Source: Aristolochia californica
Taxonomy: Eukaryota; Streptophyta; Magnoliopsida; Piperales; Aristolochiaceae
Length of the DNA: 64,000 bases
Reading direction: 5' to 3'
NCBI GenBank assembly: GCA_029961685.1
Contig: JARWKL010000009.1
Coordinates: forward strand, 28,211,208 to 28,275,207
In this document: positions 10,180-23,500 of the stretch, in pieces
Numbering within the stretch: position 1 is the first letter of the stretch
Layout: each line of letters opens with the position of its first letter
Translations under genes and position numbers: made by a program
The notes under the pieces: generated by a model
Databases searched by the model: none
The model's input: the letters and a program-made list of their open reading frames with translations, nothing else
Told to the model about the DNA's origin: nothing

Positions 10180-11563
10180 ATTAAATTTGGTGTACAAAGT
10201 CACTTTATTTAGAAGAATGTTATTTATAATAATATAAATATTTTTTTATAATTTAAATTATTAAAATATAAAATAAATAAATTAAAATTAAAATTTTAAG
10301 TCATTTGATTTAAATTTCATGGTTAAATAGAAAATTGGGTACATCCAAGTTTGTATAAACTTAGTTTTTTTCATAAACATTACCTTGCCTTTTAATGTTT
10401 AAAAAGATCAGCAATATTAGTCCTAGAGGGCAAAAGGCAGAGCATCCGGTAAGGTGGACATCGAGTCTGTATTAAACCCCTCTTTAAGCAGATGAAACTG
10501 CAGTCTAGCAGAATCAATGTAGGTAGATGAAGATCTGTAGTTTTGTAAATGAGGAAACGAAGTTACTTTCTTCATCGACTGCCCCGCAAATTAAACTATG
10601 AATGATGGCAATAGCCCACATCTAGTCAATCAATATTCATCGACGAGCAAGCATAGTTTCCTTGTCGATCGACTTTGTCCCAGGTTGATGAACTGTTCAC
10701 CGCTAATTTATGTGGTTTAGTGTAAACACAAATGCGAGTGTGAATTCGAATCTAATGAGCAGCTTTTTTCTTCCCGGTCACGTAGACCGCTGCCCGCTCT
10801 AGTGTCTCAAACTCACTCTCAGTTCTTGCATCTGTCTCCTGACCTCATCTAATTTGCTTACTGGTTTATTTCGTTTTTTTTTTGTAATCTCAAGTCTTTT
10901 TTAGGCGCCTGTGATGGAGATTGCTTAACATTTGATGTCCTCGAAACGAATCTGAGCTCGCCTGAGATCTGACGGAAAGCCGAAAGCAGTAAAGGATCAG
11001 ATATTCCCCTCTCCGTCTTCTCCCTAAAAGGTAGTTCTCTTACTATGGTTTTTTTTTTTAAAACTCTTTTTTAAGGAGTTTGTTCCAGTGGATGCATAAG
11101 TTGAGCGCCACTAATCCTTTAGTAAACCAACCGATATTGTTATGATCACTGCTGATGCAATCTTTGTAAACGTACTGTCTATTTCTCTTGCGAACTTGAA
11201 ATAGTTTTCTGCTGTACGTGGATAAATGAATTTTCTTACTTCAACGAATTTAACTTCATACGAAGGCGACTTGATTATGGTATTCTTCTGAACTAAGAAA
11301 ATGTGGGTGTTCAGTTTGCTGTACTGAAGCCTTTATTTCCTGAACTTGATGTAGATTCATTTGTAGTTCGCTCCACGCTTTCCTTCTCCCTCTCTTTTTT
11401 TCTTTTCTTTTTCCTTTTTTTTTTGTGTTGGCATCTTTACTCATTTTTCTTGTTAAGAATTTACAAAAGGCCTAAGTTCCCATTCTTTGGTGTGACTCTG
11501 TTTTCTTTTTTTCAAAAATTATATCTGAATGTGCGGTCATCGACTGTGGAAAATGGAATAAAG
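10180..11563 (+). promoter_or_regulatory. Upstream region and probable 5' leader of the oxidoreductase gene
   Basis: AT-rich to about 10440, then more mixed sequence up to the start codon. No other gene is seen. A possible leader intron donor (AAAAG|GTAGTTC) lies at 11029-11031, but no clear acceptor was found. Upstream of the main start is a minimal ORF: ATG GAA TAA at 11553-11561, two bases before the main ATG at 11564. No TATA box is convincing. Confidence 0.45.
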
Positions 11564-14500
11564 ATGGCAGCTTCAGATGTGGTGTTGCCCCACATTGCAG
11601 TTCTTGGTGCAGGAATATTTGTCCGTACTCAATATATTCCTAGGCTAAGGGAGATAGCTGATATCGTGGTTGTAAAAAAGATATGGAGTCGCAGTGAGGT
11701 ACGGTTTCTATAACCTCTTCCTGAATATTTTGAGCAACTAATAAGAATTAATGCTGTTTCAAACTCCTAAATATTGTAGCATTTTGATTGAGGAATCTAT
11801 GATTGATGGAATTTAGCAGTTAATTAAACTCATTGCTTGCCATCAAATGAACTATTATGGATGCATTCTTTCATTTTATTATACAGAATTCGGCTAGAGC
11901 TGCTGCAGATCTTGCACGAGAATTTTTTCCCAACATCGAATGTAAGTGGGGTGATGGAGGTCTAGAGGACATCATTCAAGACAAATCGATACAAGGGGTT
12001 GCAGTTGTTCTTGCTGGACAGATTCAGGTTTGTAATCACCACCAGCTATGTTATTTTATGTTATTACAACTACCAACTATTGCACCTGGGTTCTGATTAC
12101 AATCTTAATAGCTGATCCAACAAGAAAATGAAGGGAAATGAAATATACATAAACAAGGAAGCCAAGGGGGTGGGGGTGGGGGTGTTGGCCAATTAATTAC
12201 TAAAAACCAGAATAGTGGAAACAAGTAGTACTTTGGCCCCTTCTTTCAAGATATACACCTCTCTTCCACTTACCCTATTATACTTTGCCCTTCCTGCCCA
12301 ATCTTTCTGGCTGTACCATTATACATAAACCTCGGTGTGGAAGAATTGTCAAGGGAGAAACATTTGGAGTCTCTTGTACTGCTTGCCACAGTGACAGGCC
12401 TATTCATTAGACATTATGATCTTTGGATATTGTTATCCATGAGGGATAGCATGTACCTTTTTTCTGAGCACTTGCAGCTTCCTTTCAAGGTTTTTCTTTT
12501 CCTTTGCAGAATCTGAGCACTTGCAGCTTCCTTTCAAGGTTTTTCTTTTCCTTTGCAGAATGTTAGGTTCTGTTGAGTACCATCCTTCAAACTAATGAGC
12601 CCTCCCTTCTTTTGTCATTCTACCTAACATTGGTGGTTGCTAGTGGATTTTTGTCATTTCAATATACCTATCTCTGCCTGTCTAATATTTTTCCAAGTTT
12701 CTACTTACTCTTGGTCCACACTCTGTATGTCTTGCTTGGGCTACTCAGCAAAAAATGCCAAAATTTTCTTTCATTCAAATAAGACAAAATGGGATTTTGT
12801 CATCTAAAGAATGTACCACTATGCTGAAGTGCCTCATTGACTCACGCAGGTTGATATCTCATTAAGGATGCTGAAGGCAGGGAAGCATGTCCTTCAAGGT
12901 AGAAACATTCAACTATTTTTTTTATTTTTTATATAGAGATATTTATCATTATTTGAACTTCAAATACTAGGTCAATGGTAATGAAGTGAGATGTTGGCCA
13001 TTGTACTTCGGTGAAATGTAGGGTTGTGATTGATAAAACTTCTTGTAATGAAATCCTCTTGCAAAGGCTTAGATGCTGGAAGTCGTTGTTCCTAACTTTA
13101 CTCAGATGATTCTATGTGACAAGTGCAGAGGGATTAAATGATTGCAATTAGAGCATCTTGACAGTGTGGGAATTAACTAAAAACATCCAACTCTCCAGAG
13201 AAAATTCATTTTGCTCCCCTTTCTGTTTGGCATTAAGTTGATTGATGAATGCAGTCTTTGGTCCACAAATCATACAAGTGAGGCCATCCAAGTCAGGGCT
13301 TGGGTCACCACTGTATACATGTGGCACACTAACATTCTCAAGAAAATGGCTCTGTGCATTTCACATATGATTTCACTGAAGATTTTAATGGGTTTTTTGC
13401 AGAACAGTTATGCTAAATGAGTATATTAGCCAACTTGTTCTCAGCATAAGTTCTTTGTTTTGATCTTTATGAATGAAAAAATAGATGCCTTTCTGATTTG
13501 AATTTGTCTTCTGCATGGTCTATGCGGTGGCATGAAGAGAAACCTGCTGCTAGCAGTAAGTACATTCAATTTCCTTACAGGTTTCTTTATTTTTCTCCAT
13601 GCAAGAAATCACTGACCAAAGACATTATGTAAATCATGGACTTCCCTTTGGATTGCAGTTTCATGGAATTAGTTTTTATTTCTCTCCTTATGACTAGGAC
13701 AAATTTTGCTTGAGTAACTATGCAACATGATGTTTAGACCATTGTAATAGTATACTGCATCAGTTAGCATGTTCTTCTATCTCATAAAGATTCATGGCAA
13801 CTGTTTTCAATTCATTATGCTGTTGAAAAATGGTTCCTTTTTCCAACTCCCAGTGTAGTTATCAAATGATCAAGGGTCCATGTTTCCAAGTGTATGAGAT
13901 TTTAAATGTTGAAGCAGACACACACACACACGGAGAGCACTAAGTATGAACATATGATGTTTTCTTCGTTTGCTTTTCTTTTTTCAGATGAATTTATTAA
14001 CACATCGTCAAACCATTTGTTGTTGCTTTTTTGTGTAGCTGTAACTGATGCAGAAATTGCACTCTCAACATACAATTCTCTTTGTGCCCAAATTTGTCCT
14101 AGACCAATTTGGGCAGTTGCAGAGAACTACAGATTTGAGCCTGCTTTTATGGAGGTCTTTCCATTTTACATATGTTGTTTGAGGCAGTTTCTCTTGGTTT
14201 CTGTTACATTGATTCTAAGATGCCGTTGTTGCTGAATCTAACAGTCCAAAAAATTTGTGAATGAGATTGGTGATATGATGAGTGTCCAAGTAATTGTTGA
14301 AGGTTCAATGAACAGTTCAAATCCATACTTCGTGAGCTCTTGGAGGAGAAGTTTCACGGTAAGATTCTCCACTGTAATACTGAATGCTATAAGGTTCTTC
14401 CCCAGAAGTGCATTTCCATTCTATCCCTTACAAACTGAAAACCAGTGTAGAAAATTTTATAATGCAGGGAGGTTTCATTCTAGATATGGGTGTTCACTAC

Positions 14501-17500
14501 ATTGCAGGGTTGAGAATGGTAAGCTTCATTGTAGATTTTCAAGTTCCTCTCTGAAATGTCTTAGCAAATTTAATTTGTCATTATTTGCTGAGGAAAGTCT
14601 GACCACATTGATCATCAAGAATACGATATCCTAAATATAGAAATAGAGCTTGATTTTCTGTTGGTAACTTGGCAGGGTCAGACCGCTTTTGGACTATATG
14701 AAACTGTATAAAGATAGAGAAAAGCTATTTTTTTTAATACAAGCACACTAGTATTTAAACTGTCTTATTAGATTGTTGTGCTACTGTATGTAGTACGTGG
14801 CTTAACTGAAGAAGAAAAAGCTAAAGAATATAAAGATAGAAAAAGTCATCTTGAAACTGTATAAAAGAAGGAAGCAGAAATGGAAAGAAAACGACTTCCA
14901 GACAGCAACTTTCTTTTTTCAGGAAAATACTCACTTTTAATACTTTATATCTATAGAGAAAATCATCTTTCTACTTTAAGTGGTTTCCTAGTTTGTCAAT
15001 GGTCCCAATTAGAGGGTTTTCTTTTAAAAAGTTTTTGGTTATAAGTTTTCTTTATTAATCGTAAAATTAGGGCAGTATTAAAAATAGTGAGTCTATTATT
15101 GATTGTTTCATCTAAGTTAGATGCTGGAATTCTTTCTCAGCAAGTGGTTTTCAATTTGGCGTGTCACAATTAATTATAATGGAAAAGTTTAGTCCTCAAA
15201 AAATTGTATTATGGTGATGTTACTTTAGTAAGTTCATGGTTGTTTTGAGTTTATAAATGGGTGGATCCATGGTAACTTTGCATCAGTTTTTTGAAGAATT
15301 CCTTTAGCTTTGTTTTGCTTTCTCTCTTTGAACTTGAAAACCAGGATTTCCCTAGAGTTGAGACAGTAGTGTTTGGGTTGTTCATACTCACAGCCCTATC
15401 TATCAACTTTAGTTTGTATTTTGTGGCTTTACATTTGTGAAGCAAGAAATTTGAGGGAGAAAGAAAAATGGAAAAAGGGAGGAGAGAAGGCAGCCTTGGC
15501 TGTGTTGGAGTTCGGGCCAGAAAAGCACGAGCTACCCTCTTTTATTTCAGGGTTAAGTGAATAATTACATAAAGGATAGAAATACCTCTAGTTATAAAAA
15601 GTCATACATCTAGCTAATAGACATAAGCCAGGATAAAACATAATATGATAAATGACCAAAATACCTCTGATTTGGTATTTTAACACCCCCTCATGCTGGG
15701 TAGGTGGAGAGTTGATATCGAACAAACCTAGCTTGTCATAGAAAGACACATATTCACATCTTCCCAAGGGCTTGCCAAACATATTTCCGAGTTGTTTGAA
15801 GATTTCACATATGGAGTTGCCACCTTCCCTTGCATAACTGTATCTTTGATAAAATGATAATCAACTTCTATATGTTTAGTTCTCTTGTGGAATACAAGAT
15901 TGCTTGCAATGAAGATAGCAACTTGATTGTCACATTATGGGTTCTGGTAGATAGAAACAAAATAAAAATAAAAAAACAGATTTAATCCACATAAACTCAT
16001 TAACACTGTAAATGATTGCTCTATACTTGGGCCTCTACACTTGACCTAGCCACAATTATCTGTTTTCTTACTTTTCCAACTTACCAAGTTACCCCCAACA
16101 AAGCAATAGTAGCCTGACGTAGAACATTTATCCATCTTACACCCAGCATAATCTGCATCAGAATATCCAAGCGCATCAATTTTGCCATTCTATGTATACT
16201 ATAGACCTTGTCCAGGTGCACCATTTAAATACTTTAAAATTCTTTGGGCAACTTCTAAATGCACTTTTTGAGGATTTTCCATGAATTGACTCACGATTCC
16301 CAAAAAAAAGGATATATCTGGCCCGGTAGCTATAGCATAAATCAATTTACTTACCAAGCGTTTGTTTTGTGTTTTGTCCTTGAGAGTAGGGGTATGTGTG
16401 TCATGAAGATTATGATTGATTTCCATGGGAGTATTTATACGTTTAAACACCCAACATACCATATTCCTATTGCATATACATATTTTCTATGAGAGAGAAC
16501 GATACCTCTTTTACTACGAGCAACTTCAATGCCTAGAAAGTACTTTAGAGGGCCCAAATCTTTAGTTTGAAAGTGTGTGGCTAAGTGTTTTTTAATTTTT
16601 GTAATGCCTTCAAGATCATCTCTAGATAGTACAATATTATCCACTTAGACTACCAATATCACCACTCTAATCTTCCTCTTGAGTAGGAGCATAGATGGTC
16701 GCAATGACTCTTGTATAAACAAAACTGCATCACTATTGTACTGAACTTCTCGAACTATGCTCGCAGACTCTGTTGAAGTTCATAAATAGCCTTCTTTAAC
16801 TTACATACCTTCCCTGTCTCCCCCTAGCAACATACCCAGGAGGTTGTATAAACTTCCTCGTGTAAATCACTGTACAATAAGGCATCTTTCACATCAAGCA
16901 AAAAGAGAGACCATCCTTTATTAACTGCCACAGAGACCAATATACGTACAGATGTAAGTCTGACCACATGTGAGAATGTCTAAAAAACATCTTTTTTTTT
17001 TTTTTATGAAGATGTATTTTTATTAACAAGATAAAATTACAAAGGTGGAGGGAGCAAATCCCCTACAACAAGAGATTGCAAGAAAGCTCCCTCTTTGGCA
17101 AGCACATCTGCTGCCAAATTTGCAGATCTCGGAATGTGAGACCAAATACATGAAAAAGAAGATACAATATCCAAAATCTCCTGGAATATGTCCCAGTGCC
17201 TCCATGGGGGAGTAGTATTGCGCTTGCACCAACCAATCACCACCTTGGATTCCCCTTCAATGTGGATAGGCCCACTACATTTGTCTTTGAACACCCGTAG
17301 CCCATTAAGAAGGCCATGTAATTCGGCCAACGTTGAGTCGGAAGTGCCTAAAGGACCAGCATAGGAAAAACAACAATTTCCAGATGAATCCGAAATGACG
17401 CCCCCAAAACCCGCGATCCCTGGATTGCCAAGAGAAGATCCATCAAAATTCAATTATAGGTAACCAGTTTCCAGGGGGGTCTATTCCTTCATAACTGGAA

Positions 17501-20500
17501 TTTTGGTTCCAATGTGCATCCTCGCCAAATTGCTCCAGTTGTCTCGAATGCCGGTGTCCTTGAAAGAGGAGAAAGGTTTTTTTGTCAATAGCCAGGTGGA
17601 TATTTGCCCTGTCATTCTATCAACAACTCTAGCCTCAGATTCACTTTTAGCATCAAACCACCTTCTATTCTGTTCGTTCCAAGGCCCCCATGGAACGAAA
17701 CTAGCACATGCTGAGATAATCAATTTGCCGAGGCCAAGAAGCGGATATCCCAAGATCGACTTGCAGAAGATTAGCAGGTCAGCAACAATACAAAACTGAA
17801 TCTCCAACTTGCATAAAACAGAGGTTCCCACGTTCCATGAGAACTAACACTGAAGAAGAGTATGACTGGAGGATAGCATGCTCCCTTTGCGTCAGATTCC
17901 AACCATTAATGTATCCATATGCTGAAGCAATTGAGAATTTCCCACTTTTGTCAGGCTACCAAATGAGCTTGTCTTCATTGGAAGGCCTAATTCTGACATA
18001 ATTCAAAGCATCTAAAAGGTTGTTGGCTTCCATGGCCTCCGTGTCTGATAAACCCCTTCGAGGGTGTAGGTTCACACCCCCTCCCTCAAAAGCATCTGCA
18101 ACTGAAATTTCCCTGAGAGTGGAGAGAAGGAAAAGAGTGCTGAAAGAGTTCCGTAAAGGTGCCTGCCCTGTCCACCAGTCATCCTAGAACTTAAGAGATC
18201 TGCCATTTCCAACAAAGAATCTACAGGCTGATGAGAAGTTCTGAAGAACAAAAAAAATAGATCTCCATATTGAGGATAGTCCTCTCCGATTACCTCCAGA
18301 CATCCACCATGACATATTCCAGCCCAACTCGACCCGAACCATATCCTTCCAAAGATTGGAGGAATTAGTGAACTTCCAAATCCATTTAAGCAGTAGGGCT
18401 TTGTTCATTTCTTTTGATTTTCGAATCCCTAATCCACCCAATCTCTTAGGTAGGCCGACTTCATCCCATTTGACCAAGTGATATTTGAAAGAGTCACTTG
18501 ATCCTCTCTAGAGGAATCTTCTTTTCAGTTTATCTATGGCTTTGCATACTGAGGATGGGCAAGGCATAAAAGATAAAGCATAGTTAGGAATGCCAGAAAT
18601 ACAAGACTTAAGGAGAATTAGTCTGCCTGCCTTACTAAGTAAACACCCCTTCCAACTGGCTAACCGGGACTCAATCTTTTCAGCCACTGGAATCCACAGA
18701 CTTTGGGAGACATGCCCATGAAAGAGGAAAACCAAGATACTTTGCTGGAAGCGTAGCCGTAGAGCATCCAAATAAACTTGCCATCTCTTCAAGGTTTTCT
18801 GGGCTCACATTAAAACCTATGAGAGAGGTATTCCGCCAATTAACTTTTTGACCAGATGCAATTTCAAAGAGCCCTAATATTGCTTTTATCCTCCTAGCAG
18901 TATCCATATCACCGATGCCAAAAATAATGGTATCATCCGCATATTGCAAAATCGGTATATTAAAAGCCTGATGAGAACTGGTTGGGGAGAGCCATCCAAG
19001 ATCAACCGCCGAATAAAACATAGTTGAGAGAAATTCTGCTACTATGTTAAATAAAAGTGGAGATAGAGGGTCACCTTGTCTTATCCCCCTCGTAACTTTA
19101 AAATATCCGCATACCGAACCATTGAGGATCAAGGAGTAAGTTGCTGAGCCCACACAACTTCTTATCCAAAAACGCCATTTTTCTCCAAATCCCATTTTTT
19201 CCATTGTTTCATCAAGCAAAGTCCAGTTAACTTGGTCAAAAGCTTTTTCGAGATCGATCTTGAGGGCAACTCTCGGCTACTGGTTACGCTTAAAATAATC
19301 CATAAGCTTGTGTGCAGCCATTGTAGAGTCTAAAATTTCTCTCCCCTTGAGGAAAGCGCCCTGCCCTTTGTGGATGACGAGAGGGAGAAATACCTTCAAA
19401 CGGTGTGCTAGGAGTCTTGCAATAATTTTGTATGCACTTGAAACTAAACTAATAGGGCGGAAATCTTTTGGTTTTTCCACATTTGTTTTCTTTGGGACCA
19501 GAGTGATAAATGATGCACCGATGTTGCGGAATGTTATGCCATTTCTGAAAAAACCCCCGATCATAGCACTTATATCATCTTTAATCTTGGGCCAAAAGTT
19601 TTTCAAAAAATCTCCATTAAATCCATCAGGACCCGGAGCTCTGTCGTTTCCATGCCCAACACTGCCCGCTCAATTTCTTCAGACGAGAAAGGGGATTCAA
19701 GGAGTGAGGCAGCTGCTGTGGAGATACAGGAAAAATTGATGTGTTGAAACCTCGACCTGTTGGTACACTCCTCCGAATATAGACCTGTAAAAAACTTAAC
19801 CAATTCGTTAGTAATTGAGGTCCAACACGGCGTTACCTCATTGTTGATGCATAATGAGGTAATTCGGTTGGATCTCCTTTTTGCCGAGGCAATGGCATGA
19901 AAAAACTTTGTATTTGCATCTCCCTCATTTAACCATCTAAACCTGGCACGCTGCTTCCACCGGATCTTCTCTTGATGAAAGATAATATTTAACTTATTGT
20001 TTAAAGAGCTTCGGAGTGAGACCTCAGCAGAATTTAAGTGCCTCTGTTCCTCCATCAGGTCTAGTGCCTCAATTTGAGAGATAAGGGAGCCTTTCTCAGC
20101 TACCAGAGAAGCATGTCTACTCTTGGCCCACTCTTTAATTTTTTCTTTTAAGAATCGCAGCTTTAGAGGGAACGCCCACTCCCGTCTACCAAGGTTTGGC
20201 CCCACATCCCACCAGTCATTGATAAGTTTTACAAAATTTTCCTCCATTAACCAAGAGTTTTCAAATCGGAAAGGCGAGGGTCCCCCATTTTTCAAAAGTG
20301 GTAGTCAGCAGGATAGGCCAATGATCAGATCCCACCTTATTGAGGACTCTACCTGTGACGTTCTCAAACATCTGCATCCAGTCATGACAAGCCAAAAATC
20401 GGTCCAGTTTTGATAGAATGGGCTGTTGTTGTCCATTAGACCACGTGTAGTTCTTTCCAGATAAGGGAATCTCGTCCAGCCTGCACCCCCCAATGAAGTC

Positions 20501-23500
20501 TGAGAAGCCTCGCATAGAGGCCGAAATTCGGGCTGCCGGTGGTTTTTTCTCATGTCAATATCTGATAGCGTTGAAATCTCTTGCAAATATCCATGGGAGA
20601 TTCCAATTCTACTGAAGAGTATTAAGTTCCTCCCAAAAAGAATTCCAATCCCTATATCTGGTCGGACCATATACTCCTCCCACGCACCAAAGTTTCCCGG
20701 TAGAGAGATCTCGAAATTGAATACCCAGTGATTACTGCCCCTTAATAATGTTAATAGAGTCAAAGAGAGCCGAGTCCCAAGCTCAAAAAATACCTCCTGA
20801 GTGACCAATAGCATCCACAACTGCCCACTTAATTAAAGGACACGACCAGAGTTCCTTTGCAATGGCATCTGTCATTTCTTGGCACTTAGTTTCTTGGAGG
20901 ATTACTATAGAAGCCTTGAATTGAGCGACAAAGCTTGATATCATCCCGCGTTTCCGGGGGGCGCCAATACCTCTGACATTCCAAGATAGCAGAATCATTT
21001 ACTACCTCGGGTTTGTATTCCTGATGTGATTTTGTCTCCCGGTAGCTGACCTTGGTAGACAGCCCCCAATATGCTTGCCAACCTCATCATATTTTGCCAT
21101 GTTTCTTCGTCATATTTATGACTTTCAACTTGGAGGGCCTTCACCACGCGAGCAGATCTATCATTTGGAATGGGAGATGGTTTAACCATGTTCTTTTTCT
21201 CAGTAAGTCTGTTAGATTCTCTCCTCTGTATGACGGTTTCCACTTGCCTTCTTCTTCTTCGATTTTTGGTCGGGATAGGCAGAGAGGCTGGGATGGAGGG
21301 TATTTTTGGAATTGAGTTGAAGAAGTTTGAATGCGCGGGCTCCATGTGAGAGTTCAGAGTTTGGGTGGAGTTTATCAGTCTTTCTGTTTGTACAGAGTCA
21401 AATTCCAAATCAGGCTCAGTTCCCGAGAGAGTATTTGGGTCCCCAATTTGATGTATATGTGAGGAGCTAGCTTCACGACTGAAATTAAATTCCTCCTTTC
21501 GATTTTCTATATTCCGGAAATCACCACCCTGCTTGTATCCACCGAGATCAAAATACTGCGTGTCAGGGCTATTAGGATGGTCTTTCTAGGGGGGGGGCAT
21601 TTATGGAAGTGAGATTCAGGTGGCAAGTCCTTGAGTTCGGGAAAGGATGAGAAAAAAGAGGTAGAGAAAGTAGAGAGGATATTTCCGGAATTTTCAAATT
21701 CGGCTATAGCACTGTCGGTATTACAAGAAGAGTCGTAGTCAAAGCTCTGTTCAAGAGAAGTAGGGACTGACAGACCCTGTGCACTCGAGGAGTGGCTAGG
21801 CTCGATTTCCGAGGCGAGATCTGGTTTCAGAATTTTATCCCTGGTTCATCAAATTTGAATTTGAAATGGGGGTGTGGTTCGTCAGATTAGATATTTGAAT
21901 GGGGACCGATGGTTTGAATTTTGATTTGGGTTAGACTCTTTGTCCGAGGCGGGCTCAGATCTCGGGATGGAATTCTGCCTCGTTATACTCGATATTTGGG
22001 GCGTTTTGAGACGTGAGTAGGAGAATTTTTCTTTGGACTTCGTGCACGCCAGACTGGGTGAAATACAGAGGACGCTACCCCCATTTTCTTTTTGGGAATT
22101 TGGGGCTGAGTTTAAAATATTTGGCTCTGGTTTTAAGAGAACTGTTATATATCCCGTCTTCCCTGCTTGGGGAGCCGGATTTAAATTAAAAATCTCTGAT
22201 GCACCGTTAGGGGTTATCGGGATAGGGAGTCCTGGCACATATCCCGTCTTCCCAGATGAGGGAGCTGGATTTAAATTAAAAAATTATGACGCACAGTCAG
22301 TGGTTCTCGGGATAGGTGTAATCCCGGAATAACTCCTTGCTGAACTATTGTTCGAGTTCAAATCTGAGTCAAGACTCGGAAGTGGGGACGACTCACCTGA
22401 GTGGGAAGGATTCGGACTCATGTCTTCTGAGTTGACTCGTCCAGGCCTATGATAGGCTGTGTCCGCCGGCGTGCTGCTTTTTTCTCGCGTTCGGTGACGT
22501 TCCAGTGGGCACAGTATGCAGAGGTCCCCGAAGGATACCTCTATCCACACGAATTTTCCCCCGAAACAGAGTTTCTGGAAACATGTCTCTCTCCAGCGGG
22601 AGTTTGGATCGATGAATGCCATCGCAACATCAAGCTCTGTTCCCTCCACTGTGGTGTCCGACCACTGGATGATCTTTCTGAATGTTGTAAAAATCTCGTT
22701 GAGAACCTCTGTCGTCCATAGCTCGATCGAAAGGCCTCGGATCGAGATCCATTGGCCAAGGGGCTTGCATATTGGAGTTTCTGTCCACTTCGATACATAT
22801 AGCTCTTCTTCTTGGAGCCAGTTCCTGTTCTTCAGGATTTCTTCCATCTCCTCCGTCGATTGTGGAAGCACTAGCCATTTCCGCGTCTCCATCCTCGCAA
22901 CCATGGGCTAGGATCGAAAGGAATCACTGAACCAAGTCTTGAGATTGTCGCAATTCTATTTCCCAGAGGTCGATTCTACGATCAATCCGACACTGAGTTT
23001 CTGCTTTCCATTCTCGAAAATTCCGGGCAGTAAGGTTATGGTCGGGATTTGCTGCATCGTGCGGGAAATATTATGGGGAGGTGATAAAATTACGGTTCGC
23101 ATCTCCTTCCAGCACTAGGTCTGTCCGAGAGTCTCTGGTAGGTATACCCGAGCCATTATGGTTAGCTCTCTTCTCTGTATCACCTTCAGCTCTCGAATTT
23201 CATGTTTTTTTAATGCAGAGAGGGAGAAAGAGATGTCTCCAATTCTGATTTCCCGAAGTCTCGGGTCATGGCCGGCAAGAACGTCCTCCAGGCACCGTTC
23301 CGCAGCGTGATTCTCACCGCCTTGGTATTTCATCCCTGATTTAGGGCCATTGTGATCGCAGAGTCACCGTATCTCCATGTTGTGCCTCCCGACTTTCCGT
23401 TTTCTTTCCTTCTTGCTGATTTTCCTTTTGCTGTACTCCAAGAGCCATCCTCCTCCGTCGCTTGCAATTTATCTCCGTCGTCTGCTCTCTGTTGAGTCAC

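Noticed and set aside
12167..12185. GGGGGTGGGGGTGGGGGTG run as a G-quadruplex
   Set aside because: Only three long G runs; a fourth is at most GG nearby. Formation is possible but not supported enough to list.
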